From the NCBI GenBank assembly GCA_003134995.1, contig PLDC01000029.1:186001-250000 (forward strand): 64,000 nt of DNA, written 5' to 3'. The notes under the pieces are model-generated. The model was not told the DNA's origin and did not search any database. It worked only from the letters and a program-made list of their open reading frames with translations. Below are positions 1 to 8,938 of the stretch, piece after piece. The stretch is from Acidobacteriaceae bacterium. GTDB lineage: Bacteria > Acidobacteriota > Terriglobia > Terriglobales > Acidobacteriaceae. Position 1 is the first letter of the stretch. Every line of letters starts with the position of its first letter. Both the position numbers and the translations under genes were made by a program.

Positions 1-2
1 GA

Positions 3-167
3 GAACGCGAAGCCAGGCAAAAGGCGAAGCAGGAGAGAAAGCTGGCACAGGAAAAAGAAAAGCCAACTTCAGAAAAGCCGGCGACGGAATCCGTACCTGA
101 GACAGAGAAGCAGCCAGCAGTCGCAGCAGCGGCCGCAGAGGCTCCGAATCCGGTTTCGCAGACTTAA
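3..167 (+). CDS. infC: Translation initiation factor IF-3, C-terminal tail (partial, 5' end outside window)
   Basis: Open frame 3 from the window edge (EREARQKAKQERKLAQEKEKPTSEKPATESVPETEK...VSQT*) directly upstream of rpmI-rplT; identity rests mainly on conserved infC-rpmI-rplT synteny. Confidence 0.6.
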   Translation, partial: EREARQKAKQERKLAQEKEKPTSEKPATESVPETEKQPAVAAAAAEAPNPVSQT

Positions 168-267
168 CACGTCGCCTGATTGATCTACGAATTCCAGAGC
201 AATTTGAAACTGTAAGAAACTAACTGACGGCTGGCAACTGGCGGCCGGCAGCTGACTCCGAGGAACT

Positions 268-465
268 ATGCCGAAACTAAAAACCCACAAAGGCGCAGCC
301 AAGCGCTTCAAGAAGACTGCCACCGGCAAGGTGAAGCGCGGACACTCGCACCTGCGCCACATCTTGACCTCAAAAGACAAGAAGCGCAAACGCAAATTGG
401 GCAAGGGAACGCTCGTAAGCCACGGCGATCTCCGCAAAGTGTTGCGGATGATTCCATATCAGTAA
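268..465 (+). CDS. rpmI: 50S ribosomal protein L35
   Basis: 65 aa [44 protein letters not shown], canonical L35. Confidence 0.98.
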   Translation: MPKLKTHKGAAKRFKKTATGKVKRGHSHLRHILTSKDKKRKRKLGKGTLVSHGDLRKVLRMIPYQ

Positions 466-471
466 GAGGCA

Positions 472-567
472 TTGTCGATTGTGCGATTTGGCGATTCAGC
501 GATTGAAAATCGCGAGTCGCGCCTCTGGGTTTTTCAATCGCCCAATGGCTCAATCGCCCAATCGACA
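472..567. repeat. Octamer-word hairpin element (CGATTNNN / CAATCGCC)
   Basis: CGATTGTG CGATTTGG CGATTCAG CGATTGAA ... CAATCGCC CAATGGCT CAATCGCC CAATCGAC; 8-nt periodic inverted arms; outer CATTGTCGATTG/CAATCGACAATG. Confidence 0.85.
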
Positions 568-649
568 ATGGTGTCAGGCGCGTGAAGAGGTCACGGCTCT
601 ATACCTTACCTCCAGCCGCCAGTAATCGAAAGCAAAAAGGAGAAAGACA

Positions 650-1006
650 ATGCCACGTGTAAAACGCGGAACCAAACGCCGCGCCAAGCGCAAGAAAATA
701 TTAGACCGCGCCAGCGGTTATTTCCTCACTAAATCGAAACTCTACCGCTCCGCAAAAGAGGCCGTAGAGCGCGGCCTCAAATTCGCATACAGCGGCAGGA
801 AGCAGCGCAAGCGGCAGTACCGCTCGCTATGGATCGTGCGTATCGGCGCAGCCGCGAAGCTGAACGGCTTAAGCTATAACCAGTTTATCCACGGGTTGAA
901 AGTGGCTGGAGTGGAACTGGACCGCAAGATTCTCGCAGACATTGCCGTCAAAGATGCGCCTGCATTCAAGACTCTGGTTGAGCAGGCCAAGGGCGCGCTG
1001 GCGTAG
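650..1006 (+). CDS. rplT: 50S ribosomal protein L20
   Basis: 118 aa [62 protein letters not shown], canonical L20. Confidence 0.98.
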   Translation: MPRVKRGTKRRAKRKKILDRASGYFLTKSKLYRSAKEAVERGLKFAYSGRKQRKRQYRSLWIVRIGAAAKLNGLSYNQFIHGLKVAGVELDRKILADIAVKDAPAFKTLVEQAKGALA

Positions 1007-1185
1007 GAGCGATCTCCGGCTTTCGGGCTCTGGCTGTCAGACCGAAATTCCTTTGTCATTCCGAGCCGCTCGCAGACGCGCAACGCGCGGAGAGAGCGCG
1101 AGGAATCTTGGTTCGTGCTTGTGCGAAGAAGAACCAAGATCCCTCGCTTCGCTCGGGAAGACAACTTTTTCTTACCTCAAGGTAC

Positions 1186-2307
1186 ATGTCCTACACCGTT
1201 CCCAAACTGACGAACTACTCGGCGGCAGCGCTCGAGAATGCTGCTGCCAAGTGCATCCGTGCGTGCGCAGACGACGCCGCGGCCGTGCGCAACGAAGCAG
1301 AACTGAAAGCGTTTCGCGACCGGTGGATCGGACGCAAGAACGGCGTCCTGACGCAGATCAATGATCTGTGGCTGAAAGGCGCACCCAAGGACGCGAAGCG
1401 GGAAGCCGGAATCCGCGTGAACGAGGTGAAGGCGCGGATTCAGGAACTGGTCGAGGGAGCGCGCGTTGGCGGCGATGAGAGCGTATCTGCTCCGGCGGAG
1501 CGAGTCGATATTTCTCTTCCAGGCGTGCGCCGCCCCATTGGCGCGGAGCATCCCGTCATCAAGACCACGAATGAGATGGTTCGCGTCTTCCAGAAGCTGG
1601 GTTACTCCGTCGCCGATGGGCCTGTGGTCGAGACTGATTATTACAACTTTGAGGCGTTGAATTTTCCGCCGAACCATCCAGCACGCGATACGCAGGATAC
1701 TTTATTCATCGCCGGTCAGCAGGCGAAGCCGCAGCGCGAGCGGTTGCTGCTCCGCACGCATACGTCTCCAGTCCAGATTCGCACCATGGAGAAGATGCGT
1801 CCGCCGATCCGCATTGTGATTCCCGGCACGGTGCATCGCAACGATCCTCCCGACGCGAGCCACTCACCAATGTTTCATCAGATTGAGGGGCTCGCCGTCG
1901 ATACGAACATTACGTTCGGAGACTTGAAGGGCACGCTCGATCATGCCATGAAGGAATTTTTTGGATCGAGCGTGAAGACCAGTTTCCGTCCCTCGTTCTT
2001 CCCGTTCACTGAGCCTAGCGCGGAGATGTTTGTTTCGTGCTTCATCTGTGGCGGCAGCGGCAAGCGCGGCACCGACAACGCGCCGTGCCGTCCGTGCAAG
2101 CAGACAGGGTGGATCGAGATTCTCGGCTGCGGCATGGTTGACCCGAATGTATTCGAGTTTGTAAAAGATAACGGCTATGATCCGCGAAAGGTTTCTGGTT
2201 TTGCCTTTGGCATGGGCGCGGACCGGATCGCCTTGCTGAAATATGGTGTGGATGATCTGCAGTTGTTCTTCAATGGAGATGTGAGGTTCTTGCAGCAATT
2301 TGCGTAA
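1186..2307 (+). CDS. pheS: Phenylalanine--tRNA ligase alpha subunit
   Basis: Class II aaRS motifs (HPARDTQDTLF, LLRTHTSPVQIRTM, GMVDPNVFEFV, GFAFGMGADRIALLKYGVDDLQLFFNGD); start placed at MSYTVPKL, the ORF-track start at 1108 lies in a repeat. Confidence 0.95.
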   Translation: MSYTVPKLTNYSAAALENAAAKCIRACADDAAAVRNEAELKAFRDRWIGRKNGVLTQINDLWLKGAPKDAKREAGIRVNEVKARIQELVEGARVGGDESVSAPAERVDISLPGVRRPIGAEHPVIKTTNEMVRVFQKLGYSVADGPVVETDYYNFEALNFPPNHPARDTQDTLFIAGQQAKPQRERLLLRTHTSPVQIRTMEKMRPPIRIVIPGTVHRNDPPDASHSPMFHQIEGLAVDTNITFGDLKGTLDHAMKEFFGSSVKTSFRPSFFPFTEPSAEMFVSCFICGGSGKRGTDNAPCRPCKQTGWIEILGCGMVDPNVFEFVKDNGYDPRKVSGFAFGMGADRIALLKYGVDDLQLFFNGDVRFLQQFA

Positions 2308-2308
2308 A

Positions 2309-2366
2309 AGCCCTTAGCCATTAGCTCCTGGCCTTTAGCTAGAGGCTAAAAGCTAAGAGCCAAAAG
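2309..2366. repeat. Heptamer-word hairpin element (TTAGCYN / AAAGCTA)
   Basis: TTAGCCA TTAGCTC CTGGCCT TTAGCTA GAGGCTA AAAGCTA AGAGCCA AAAGCTG; fills the pheS-pheT spacer. Confidence 0.8.
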
Positions 2367-2373
2367 CTGATTC

Positions 2374-4563
2374 ATGAAACTTTCTGCACAATGGATTCGT
2401 GACTTCGTCGATCTCACCGTCGATAACCGGCGCCTGGCTGAGGATTTGACTGGCGTCGGGATCGCCGTCGAAGGAATCAGCGGCTCGGGCGCTGATACTG
2501 TCTTCGAGATGGAGATTGGAACGAACCGTCCCGACGCGATGAATCATTACGGGGTCGCGCGCGAGGCGGCTGCGATCTATGATTTGCCGCTGAAGCACCT
2601 GTCAGCTGTCAGTTCTCAGCCGTCAGCAAAATCTTCGCACAATGCGGCCTTCCCGATCACGGTTGAAGAGCCGCAGCTTTGTCCTCGGTTTTCTGCGCGG
2701 GTGATTCGCGGCACCAAAGTTAAACCGTCCTCCGAAAAAATCGCGCACCGCTTGCGACTGCTTGACCAGCGTCCCATCAGCAACGCCGTTGATGCCACCA
2801 ACTATGTGCTCTGGGAGATGGGAAAGCCTACGCACGTTTTCGACATGGACCTTCTCGAAGGCGGCAAACTCATCATTCGTAAAGCTAAGAACGGCGAGAA
2901 GCTGAAAACGCTTGACGGTGTCGAACGCACGCTTACATCTGACGATCTGGTAGTCGCTGATGCGAAGCGCGCTGTGGGCCTCGCCGGAGTGATGGGCGGT
3001 TTCGACACCATGATCACCGGCAAGACGCGGAATATTTTGATCGAGTCGGCATGGTGGGATCCGGTAACGGTGCGCAAGACTTCCCGGCGCCATGGCATTC
3101 ACACCGACGCGTCGCACCGATTTGAGCGCGGCGCGGATTTTGAATCGACGGTGCTGTCTTGTGATCTGGTAGCGGCGCTGATTCTGGAATCGGGCGGCGG
3201 AGAATTGGTTGGCGACGTTATCGATGTGGTGTCGCGACAGATCGACCTGGCTCCAGTGGTGCTGCGGGTTTCGGAGGTGCATCGCATTCTAGGTGGAAGT
3301 TTGGAGACGGGAGAGATTTTTCGCATTCTGAAAAAGCTCGGCTTTACGCTGATCCCCGAAGGACAGGGAGACGCGCAGTTTCGCGTACAAATTCCCAGCT
3401 GGCGATTGGATGTGGAGCGCGAGATCGATGTGATCGAAGAAATCGCGCGACTGCACGGCTACGACAAATTCGGGAATACGTTGCCGGCCTTCAGCGGCGC
3501 GGTGGTGGAGTTGCCGCATGCGGCTGTGGACGCCACTTTGCGCACGCGGGCTTTGGCGTTGGGTTACAACGAAGCGGTTTCGCTTACATTTATTTCCCAT
3601 GCGGACGCGGAGTTGTTTTCTTCCGCCTCGGTGCTGGAGTTGGAGAATCCGCTCAGTGGGGAAGCACGTCTGATGCGGACATCCATGGTGCCGGGCATGC
3701 TGGAAATGTTGGAGCGCAACCTGAACAACGGAACCCAAAATGTTCGCCTGTTCGAGATGGGGAGGATTTACGAACAGTTGGGAGGGAACCCTGTTGAGCC
3801 ACGACGCATGTGTCTGGGCGCGACGCTGGCAGCGGTAAAGGGATCGCTGCCCGTCGGCGAGGTGCTGGATGTAAGCAAGGATGAGCATGCCGCGACGGCG
3901 GAGGCGTTTCGCTGCTTCAAGGGCGACGTGGAGAATCTGCTGGCAGGGTTCGCGTATCGTGAGTTGAGGTTTGATCGGGAGACAACGGAATATTTTCATC
4001 CGGGACGATCAGCGCGGGCGCTGATTGATGACAGGCCGGTAGCTTGGTTTGGGCAGATTCACCCCGAGGTAGCGAAGGTCACGTGGGAGGAAATAAAGGC
4101 GGGCGCTATCCTCCGCGAAACGGGCGCGGGCGCAGTGGCATCGCCCTTGCGCAAGCAGGTGCTGCGCGGCTTACGGCAAGAGGTGTTCGTAGCTGAAATC
4201 GACCTGGACAGACTGCACAGTGTCGGCTTGCGACAAGTTCGGTTCAGGCCGTTGTCGGCATATCCCGCGGTGGAGCGCGACTTTTCGTTCGTGTTTCCAG
4301 ATAAAGTGGAGTTTGAGGCGATGGGGCGGGCGGTGGCGGAGCTCGATATTCGCGAGATAGTTGAATTTAAACCCGTAGAGATTTTTCGTGGAGGGTCGAT
4401 CGAACCGGGACATTATTCCATTCTGCTGCGGGCAAAGCTACAATCCCCCGAGGAGACTTTGCGCGACGACGTCCAGATTGTGGACTGGTGTGAGAAGATA
4501 ATTGGTGCGCTGAAAAGGGTCAAGGGAGTGCAGCGGGTGGGTGGTGGTGCTTCTGCATACTAA
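2374..4563 (+). CDS. pheT: Phenylalanine--tRNA ligase beta subunit
   Basis: 729 aa MKLSAQWIRDFVDL...EIGTNRPDAMNHYGVAREAAAIY...HGYDKFGNTLP; adjacent to pheS. Confidence 0.96.
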   Translation: MKLSAQWIRDFVDLTVDNRRLAEDLTGVGIAVEGISGSGADTVFEMEIGTNRPDAMNHYGVAREAAAIYDLPLKHLSAVSSQPSAKSSHNAAFPITVEEPQLCPRFSARVIRGTKVKPSSEKIAHRLRLLDQRPISNAVDATNYVLWEMGKPTHVFDMDLLEGGKLIIRKAKNGEKLKTLDGVERTLTSDDLVVADAKRAVGLAGVMGGFDTMITGKTRNILIESAWWDPVTVRKTSRRHGIHTDASHRFERGADFESTVLSCDLVAALILESGGGELVGDVIDVVSRQIDLAPVVLRVSEVHRILGGSLETGEIFRILKKLGFTLIPEGQGDAQFRVQIPSWRLDVEREIDVIEEIARLHGYDKFGNTLPAFSGAVVELPHAAVDATLRTRALALGYNEAVSLTFISHADAELFSSASVLELENPLSGEARLMRTSMVPGMLEMLERNLNNGTQNVRLFEMGRIYEQLGGNPVEPRRMCLGATLAAVKGSLPVGEVLDVSKDEHAATAEAFRCFKGDVENLLAGFAYRELRFDRETTEYFHPGRSARALIDDRPVAWFGQIHPEVAKVTWEEIKAGAILRETGAGAVASPLRKQVLRGLRQEVFVAEIDLDRLHSVGLRQVRFRPLSAYPAVERDFSFVFPDKVEFEAMGRAVAELDIREIVEFKPVEIFRGGSIEPGHYSILLRAKLQSPEETLRDDVQIVDWCEKIIGALKRVKGVQRVGGGASAY
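2599..2626. repeat. In-frame heptamer array within pheT
   Basis: CTGTCAG CTGTCAG TTCTCAG CCGTCAG (4x7 nt), translated as part of LSAVSSQPSAKSS. Confidence 0.75.
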
Positions 4564-4721
4564 ACCGCAGCTACCCCGGCGGGCGTAGAGCGCGTACCTC
4601 AGGGGCTGAAGCTCCGACCTCAAGCCGAGACCTAATCGCAGCGCTGGAAGCGCTGCGCCACCTAAAATCCATCGCTCCAAAAGGGTGAACCCATTTTCCT
4701 TCCTGTGCTAATCTGCCACCT

Positions 4722-5927
4722 ATGGCGGACGTAATCTCTCTCTCCAATCAAAAGAAACAATTCCTTAGCGACAAGGTTTCGCAATTTACCGAGTCGGTCA
4801 TCCGGGAGATGACCCGGCAGGCCATGCTTTATGGCGCGGTGAATCTGGCGCAAGGGTTCCCGGATTTCGCGGCTCCAGCGGAGATCAAGCAGGCGGCGCG
4901 GGCGGCGATCGACAGCGATGTAAATCAGTATGCGATTACCTGGGGCGCGAAGAATTTACGCAACGCGATTGCGCGGCAGATGGGCGTCTGGCAGGGAATT
5001 ACAGTTGATCCAGAAAAAGAAGTCACCGTCTGCTGTGGCTCGACCGAGGCGATGATCTCGACCTTGCTGGCGGTCTGCAACGCGGGCGATGAGGTAGTGA
5101 TCTTCGAACCGTTTTATGAAAACTACGGCCCGGATTCTGTATTGAGCGGGGCGCGGCCGCGGTTTGTGAAGTTGCGTCCCCCGACGAGCGGCGCGGGCGA
5201 GTGGGCCTTCGACGAACAAGAATTGCGGGCCGCATTCGACCAGCACACGAAGGCAATTATTCTCAACACCCCGAATAACCCTACCGGCAAGGTCTTCACG
5301 CGCCCGGAACTGGAATTGATTCGCGACCTATGCGTGGAGTTCGATGTGCTCGCGATTACTGACGAGATTTACGAGCACATTTTGTTTGACGGGACCGAAC
5401 ATATCTCAATGGCGTCGCTCGATGGAATGCGCGAGCGGACGGTAACGATCAACGGAATGTCGAAGACCTACAGTGTGACGGGATGGCGCGTGGGATGGGC
5501 GGTTGCGCCGGAGAAAATTACGAATGCGATCCGCAAGGTGCACGATTTTTTGACGGTGGGTGCTCCGGCGCCGTTGCAGGAAGCGGGCGCTGCGGCGTTG
5601 AGTTTGCCGGCGGAATATTACGCGAAGCTTGCGGAGGGATATCGCGTGCGGCGCGACCATTTGATCCCGGCGCTCGAGGGCGCGGGGTTCAAGTGTTTTC
5701 GCCCCCGCGGCGCCTACTACGTGATGACAGATATCTCTGCGTTTGGATTCGACGACGACGTTTCGTTCACGAAATATTTAGTGAAGGACATTGGCGTTGC
5801 CTCGGTGCCGGGGTCGAGTTTCTATCGCGATCCGCGCGATGGCGCGCGGCAAGTGCGGTTTGCGTTCTGCAAGAAGTTGGAAACCTTGGACGCAGCGGCG
5901 GAGAAATTGGCCAAGCTGGCGCGCTGA
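4722..5927 (+). CDS. PLP-dependent aminotransferase class I/II (aspartate/kynurenine aminotransferase-like)
   Basis: NLAQGFPDF, NTPNNPTGKVF, ITDEIYEHI, SKTYSVTGWRVGW motifs of fold-type I aminotransferases. Confidence 0.92.
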   Translation: MADVISLSNQKKQFLSDKVSQFTESVIREMTRQAMLYGAVNLAQGFPDFAAPAEIKQAARAAIDSDVNQYAITWGAKNLRNAIARQMGVWQGITVDPEKEVTVCCGSTEAMISTLLAVCNAGDEVVIFEPFYENYGPDSVLSGARPRFVKLRPPTSGAGEWAFDEQELRAAFDQHTKAIILNTPNNPTGKVFTRPELELIRDLCVEFDVLAITDEIYEHILFDGTEHISMASLDGMRERTVTINGMSKTYSVTGWRVGWAVAPEKITNAIRKVHDFLTVGAPAPLQEAGAAALSLPAEYYAKLAEGYRVRRDHLIPALEGAGFKCFRPRGAYYVMTDISAFGFDDDVSFTKYLVKDIGVASVPGSSFYRDPRDGARQVRFAFCKKLETLDAAAEKLAKLAR

Positions 5928-6015
5928 TTTCGCCATTGCTCTACCATTGCGCAGAACTGCTGCCGGCGAACAGCAGGTTCCTCGCTAAGCTCGGAATGAC
6001 AAATTTATCCGGGTC

Positions 6016-6531
6016 CTACTTCGTAACTACACCGCAAGCGATGCGGTCGCCAGAGTTTCCTGAGGGATCAGTTTTCATGTCATCGGCCTTCGCGTGGATT
6101 ATGATCGCCGTGCCGCCGTTGCTGAAGAGCGAATGCGCATCACTGCTGAGGTTTACGTCTTTATCCTCCAGCTTCGCGTCGGCGTTGCCTTTTGCGTCCA
6201 CCGTGAAGTTCAGCATGTCGCCGGCGTGATGGCCTTCGGGATTCTCCAAGCCGTGCTTTTTCCCGTCAGGATTAAAGTGCGGACCGGCGGATTTAAAATC
6301 CGGGCCATCGCACTTCGGGGTCTGATGAAAGTGGATGGCGTGCTCGCCCGGCGGCAGATCATGCAGATGCAACTGGAGGCCGACGCCTGATCCTTGCTCC
6401 CACAGCATGATGGTGCCTATATTCTTGCCCTGGGCATCTTTGAGTTCGACATTGGTTTTGGCTGCGCTTGGAAGCGAAAAAATGATCAGAGCGACAGCTG
6501 TGGCTAGCGTGGGGAGGATTGTCGGTTTCAT
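6016..6531 (-). CDS. Superoxide dismutase [Cu-Zn] family protein, exported
   Basis: Signal peptide [54 protein letters not shown]..., [12 protein letters not shown] typical of SodC. Confidence 0.85.
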   Translation of the reverse strand: MKPTILPTLATAVALIIFSLPSAAKTNVELKDAQGKNIGTIMLWEQGSGVGLQLHLHDLPPGEHAIHFHQTPKCDGPDFKSAGPHFNPDGKKHGLENPEGHHAGDMLNFTVDAKGNADAKLEDKDVNLSSDAHSLFSNGGTAIIIHAKADDMKTDPSGNSGDRIACGVVTK

Positions 6532-6654
6532 GCGGAAGATTATAGCGAATTGTGTGGTGCGAAGGCCACGTGGCATGAGTTAGCCATGCTCGATCCACAG
6601 GGTAGTGGAGTATACTGCCTGGAAGTTTGAAATCTTTTCAGGAAAAGTGCAATC

Positions 6655-6948
6655 ATGGCGTTGGACGCGGTGGAGCAGGTAACGGAGAAGGTTCCGGCGG
6701 ACGATTTTCAGGCGCTGGAAGGGAAAATTTACCGCACTATCGAGATGTACAAAGCGGCGCGACAGGCGCAGGTTGCGGCGGAACGCGATACACAGCGCGT
6801 GCGTCAGCAACTGGAAGAGCGCGATGAAGAGTTGGTTGCCTTGCGGCGCGAGGCGGTGCAACTCCGGAAAGAGCGCGAAGAAATTCGCGGGCGCGTGGAG
6901 AAGATGCTCGAACAGATTGACTCGATTGCGGAGGAGCGAGCGAGTTAG
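6655..6948 (+). CDS. Coiled-coil protein, ZapB-like cell division accessory candidate
   Basis: 97 aa Glu/Arg-rich heptad-like coiled coil immediately upstream of zapA. Confidence 0.55.
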   Translation: MALDAVEQVTEKVPADDFQALEGKIYRTIEMYKAARQAQVAAERDTQRVRQQLEERDEELVALRREAVQLRKEREEIRGRVEKMLEQIDSIAEERAS

Positions 6949-6949
6949 A

Positions 6950-7027
6950 GAAAATTGGGCGATTTGGCGATTTAAGATCCAGCATGGTATTGGCGTTTCA
7001 ATCGCCCAATCATTCAATCCCAATCAC
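6950..7027. repeat. Octamer-word hairpin element between zapB-like and zapA
   Basis: ATTGGGCG ATTTGGCG ATTTAAG ... CAATCGCC CAATCATT CAATCCC AATCAC. Confidence 0.75.
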
Positions 7028-7041
7028 TAAATGGATTACTT

Positions 7042-7377
7042 ATGGCTACGGCTGCTAAAGATTCGACATTGAAGGACGCGCAGAACGGCAGTGTGCGGGT
7101 GGAGATTTTCGATCAGGCTTACAACCTGCGAGGCTCCGATCCGGAATATATTTTGAAGCTGGCCGAGTACGTGGACGCGAAGATGCGCGCCGTGGCCGAG
7201 GCTACGAACACGATTGATACGGTGCGGCTCGCGGTGCTGGCAGCCCTGAATATTGCCGACGAATATCATCTATTAAAGCGGAAGCAGGAGAGCGGGGCAA
7301 CCGATTACCAGAAGCGCGCGCATCTATTAGCAGATGCACTGGATGAAGTGTTGGACGAAGAGCGCAAGGCGGGGTAA
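7042..7377 (+). CDS. zapA: Cell division protein ZapA
   Basis: VRVEIFDQAYNLRGSDPEYILKLAEYVDAKMRAVAEATNTIDTVRLAVLAALNIADEY, ZapA signature. Confidence 0.88.
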   Translation: MATAAKDSTLKDAQNGSVRVEIFDQAYNLRGSDPEYILKLAEYVDAKMRAVAEATNTIDTVRLAVLAALNIADEYHLLKRKQESGATDYQKRAHLLADALDEVLDEERKAG

Positions 7378-7382
7378 TCCCT

Positions 7383-8383
7383 TGGGCTGGGCTCAGTGCA
7401 AACTGAAACGGGCCTGCATATTTCTACTTCTTTTGTTCGCGCTGCCATTCAGTGGCGCTTCCTCCCAGGACACAACCTTCCACAGCCAATCGAATGTAGT
7501 AGTAATCCCCGCGCTGGTCAAAAGCGCGAAGGGCGACGTTGTGTACGGGCTCGAAGCCAAGGATTTTCTTGTTGAAGACGATGGCGTCGAGCAAGTCGTG
7601 CATCTGGATGAGGCCGCGGAAGGATCGCCGGTTTCGCTGGTGGTAGCGATTCAGCGTGGTCGCCGGGCGAACTATGAATTTCCGCGGATGCGCGGGTTAG
7701 GTGCCATGCTCGATCCCATGCTGGAAGCGGGATTGGGAAAAGTAGCGATTGTAGAGTTCGACAGCCACGTCGAGCTGGTTCAGAATTTCACGGGCAACTC
7801 CGAACGAATTGCCGGAACGCTGCGGGAATTGCAGCCTGGCGACGGCGGAGCCGCGATTGTGGATGCCGTGGATTATTCGGTGAAGCTGTTGGAGAAGGTT
7901 CCCAAAGAACGCCAGCGCGTACTGCTGTTGATCAGCGAGACGCGCGACCACGGCAGCCACGAGGCCAAAGTGGAGGATGTGGTGGTTGCGATCGGGCAGA
8001 GCAATACGGCGGTCTATGCGCTGGCATTTTCGCCGTCGCGGTCCAATGTGCTGGATACGATGCGCGGAAACAACACTAACGAGATGCATCCGTCACCGGA
8101 TTTGCTGGCGCCGTTATTCATGGCCGCCGAGGCTATAAAGAAAAATACGCCGAAGGCCGTGGCTTCCATGACCGGGGGCGAGTACGAATTGTTCGCAACC
8201 GGAAAAGGCTTCGAGGCGCGCATGATCGATTTCACCAATCACGTGCACAGTCGTTATTTATTGAGCTTTGAGCCGAAGGGTCCGCATGCGGGTTTGCACC
8301 GTCTTCGAGTGCAGCTGCGCGATCCCGCTGACAAGATCGTGCTGGCTCGCGGCAGCTACTGGGCGGTCGGGACAGAGAAATGA
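7383..8383 (+). CDS. VWFA-related domain protein (Acidobacteria-type), secreted
   Basis: N-terminal hydrophobic segment (CIFLLLLFALPFSGASS), VVVIPALVKSAKGDVVYGLEAKDFLVEDDGVEQ, VALVVAIQ...VAIVEFDS; start uncertain (track start 7334 overlaps zapA; TTG at 7383 possible). Confidence 0.75.
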
Positions 8384-8555
8384 ATCCGTTTGGGAGCGAC
8401 GTTCGGACGGCCGAGGCGGCCGCCCCCCACGTGCTGGGACCAGATTGCAAGTCTGGAACGCTATAGCTTGATTACTTTCGTTGCAAGTGTTCTGCCAACT
8501 ATTTACGGTCTCCCTATTGCTAATTCACCGGCAATTCTCCTAGCATCACAAGTGA

Positions 8556-8757
8556 AAGCCGGCCTGCGGGGTTGGTGATGGCGGTAACCGATTTTTGAAC
8601 CAATGCTGAATGAACGGGGACTCGACTCGAACTAGGATCCGGTGTGCAACGCTCCGCCATGCGGAGATGCCTAAAGGGTCTCGGCGGGTTCCCAACGTCT
8701 ACCTGACGGTTCATTCTCGGCCCGTCACACGGCACAGTGGGTCGGCTTGCTTTTTTC
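8556..8757 (+). ncRNA. Structured ~200-nt RNA candidate, possibly 6S RNA
   Basis: Terminal stem AAGCCGGCC(8556-8564)/GGTCGGCTT(8741-8749), inner helices GTGATGG/CCGTCAC and GAATGAAC/GTTCATTC, apical CTCCG-CCATG-CGGAG hairpin, followed by CTTTTTT; no convincing ORF; located one gene downstream of zapA. Confidence 0.5.
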
Positions 8758-8938
8758 TCCCCGCCGCAACAGACATCCCATAATAGATATTTCAATAATT
8801 TCGCTCTGTCCGATTGTCGTTCCGAACTCGGCGAGAGCTGGGTAAGGAACTCGCTTTTTCTGCGTGGGACAAAAATACTCGTGCGGGGGCAGCCGCCTCG
8901 GCTGCCCAGCGAGCGAAGCGAGCCCGAACCGAAAGCCG

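Noticed and set aside
69-437. Long antisense ORFs opposite rpmI and many other genes in the six-frame track
   Set aside because: High-GC genome gives long spurious antisense frames; none show family motifs, and all lie opposite confidently identified genes.
8520-8795. 91-aa minus-strand ORF over the structured RNA region
   Set aside because: Low-quality sequence without motifs; extended pairing and the terminator on the plus strand argue for non-coding RNA.
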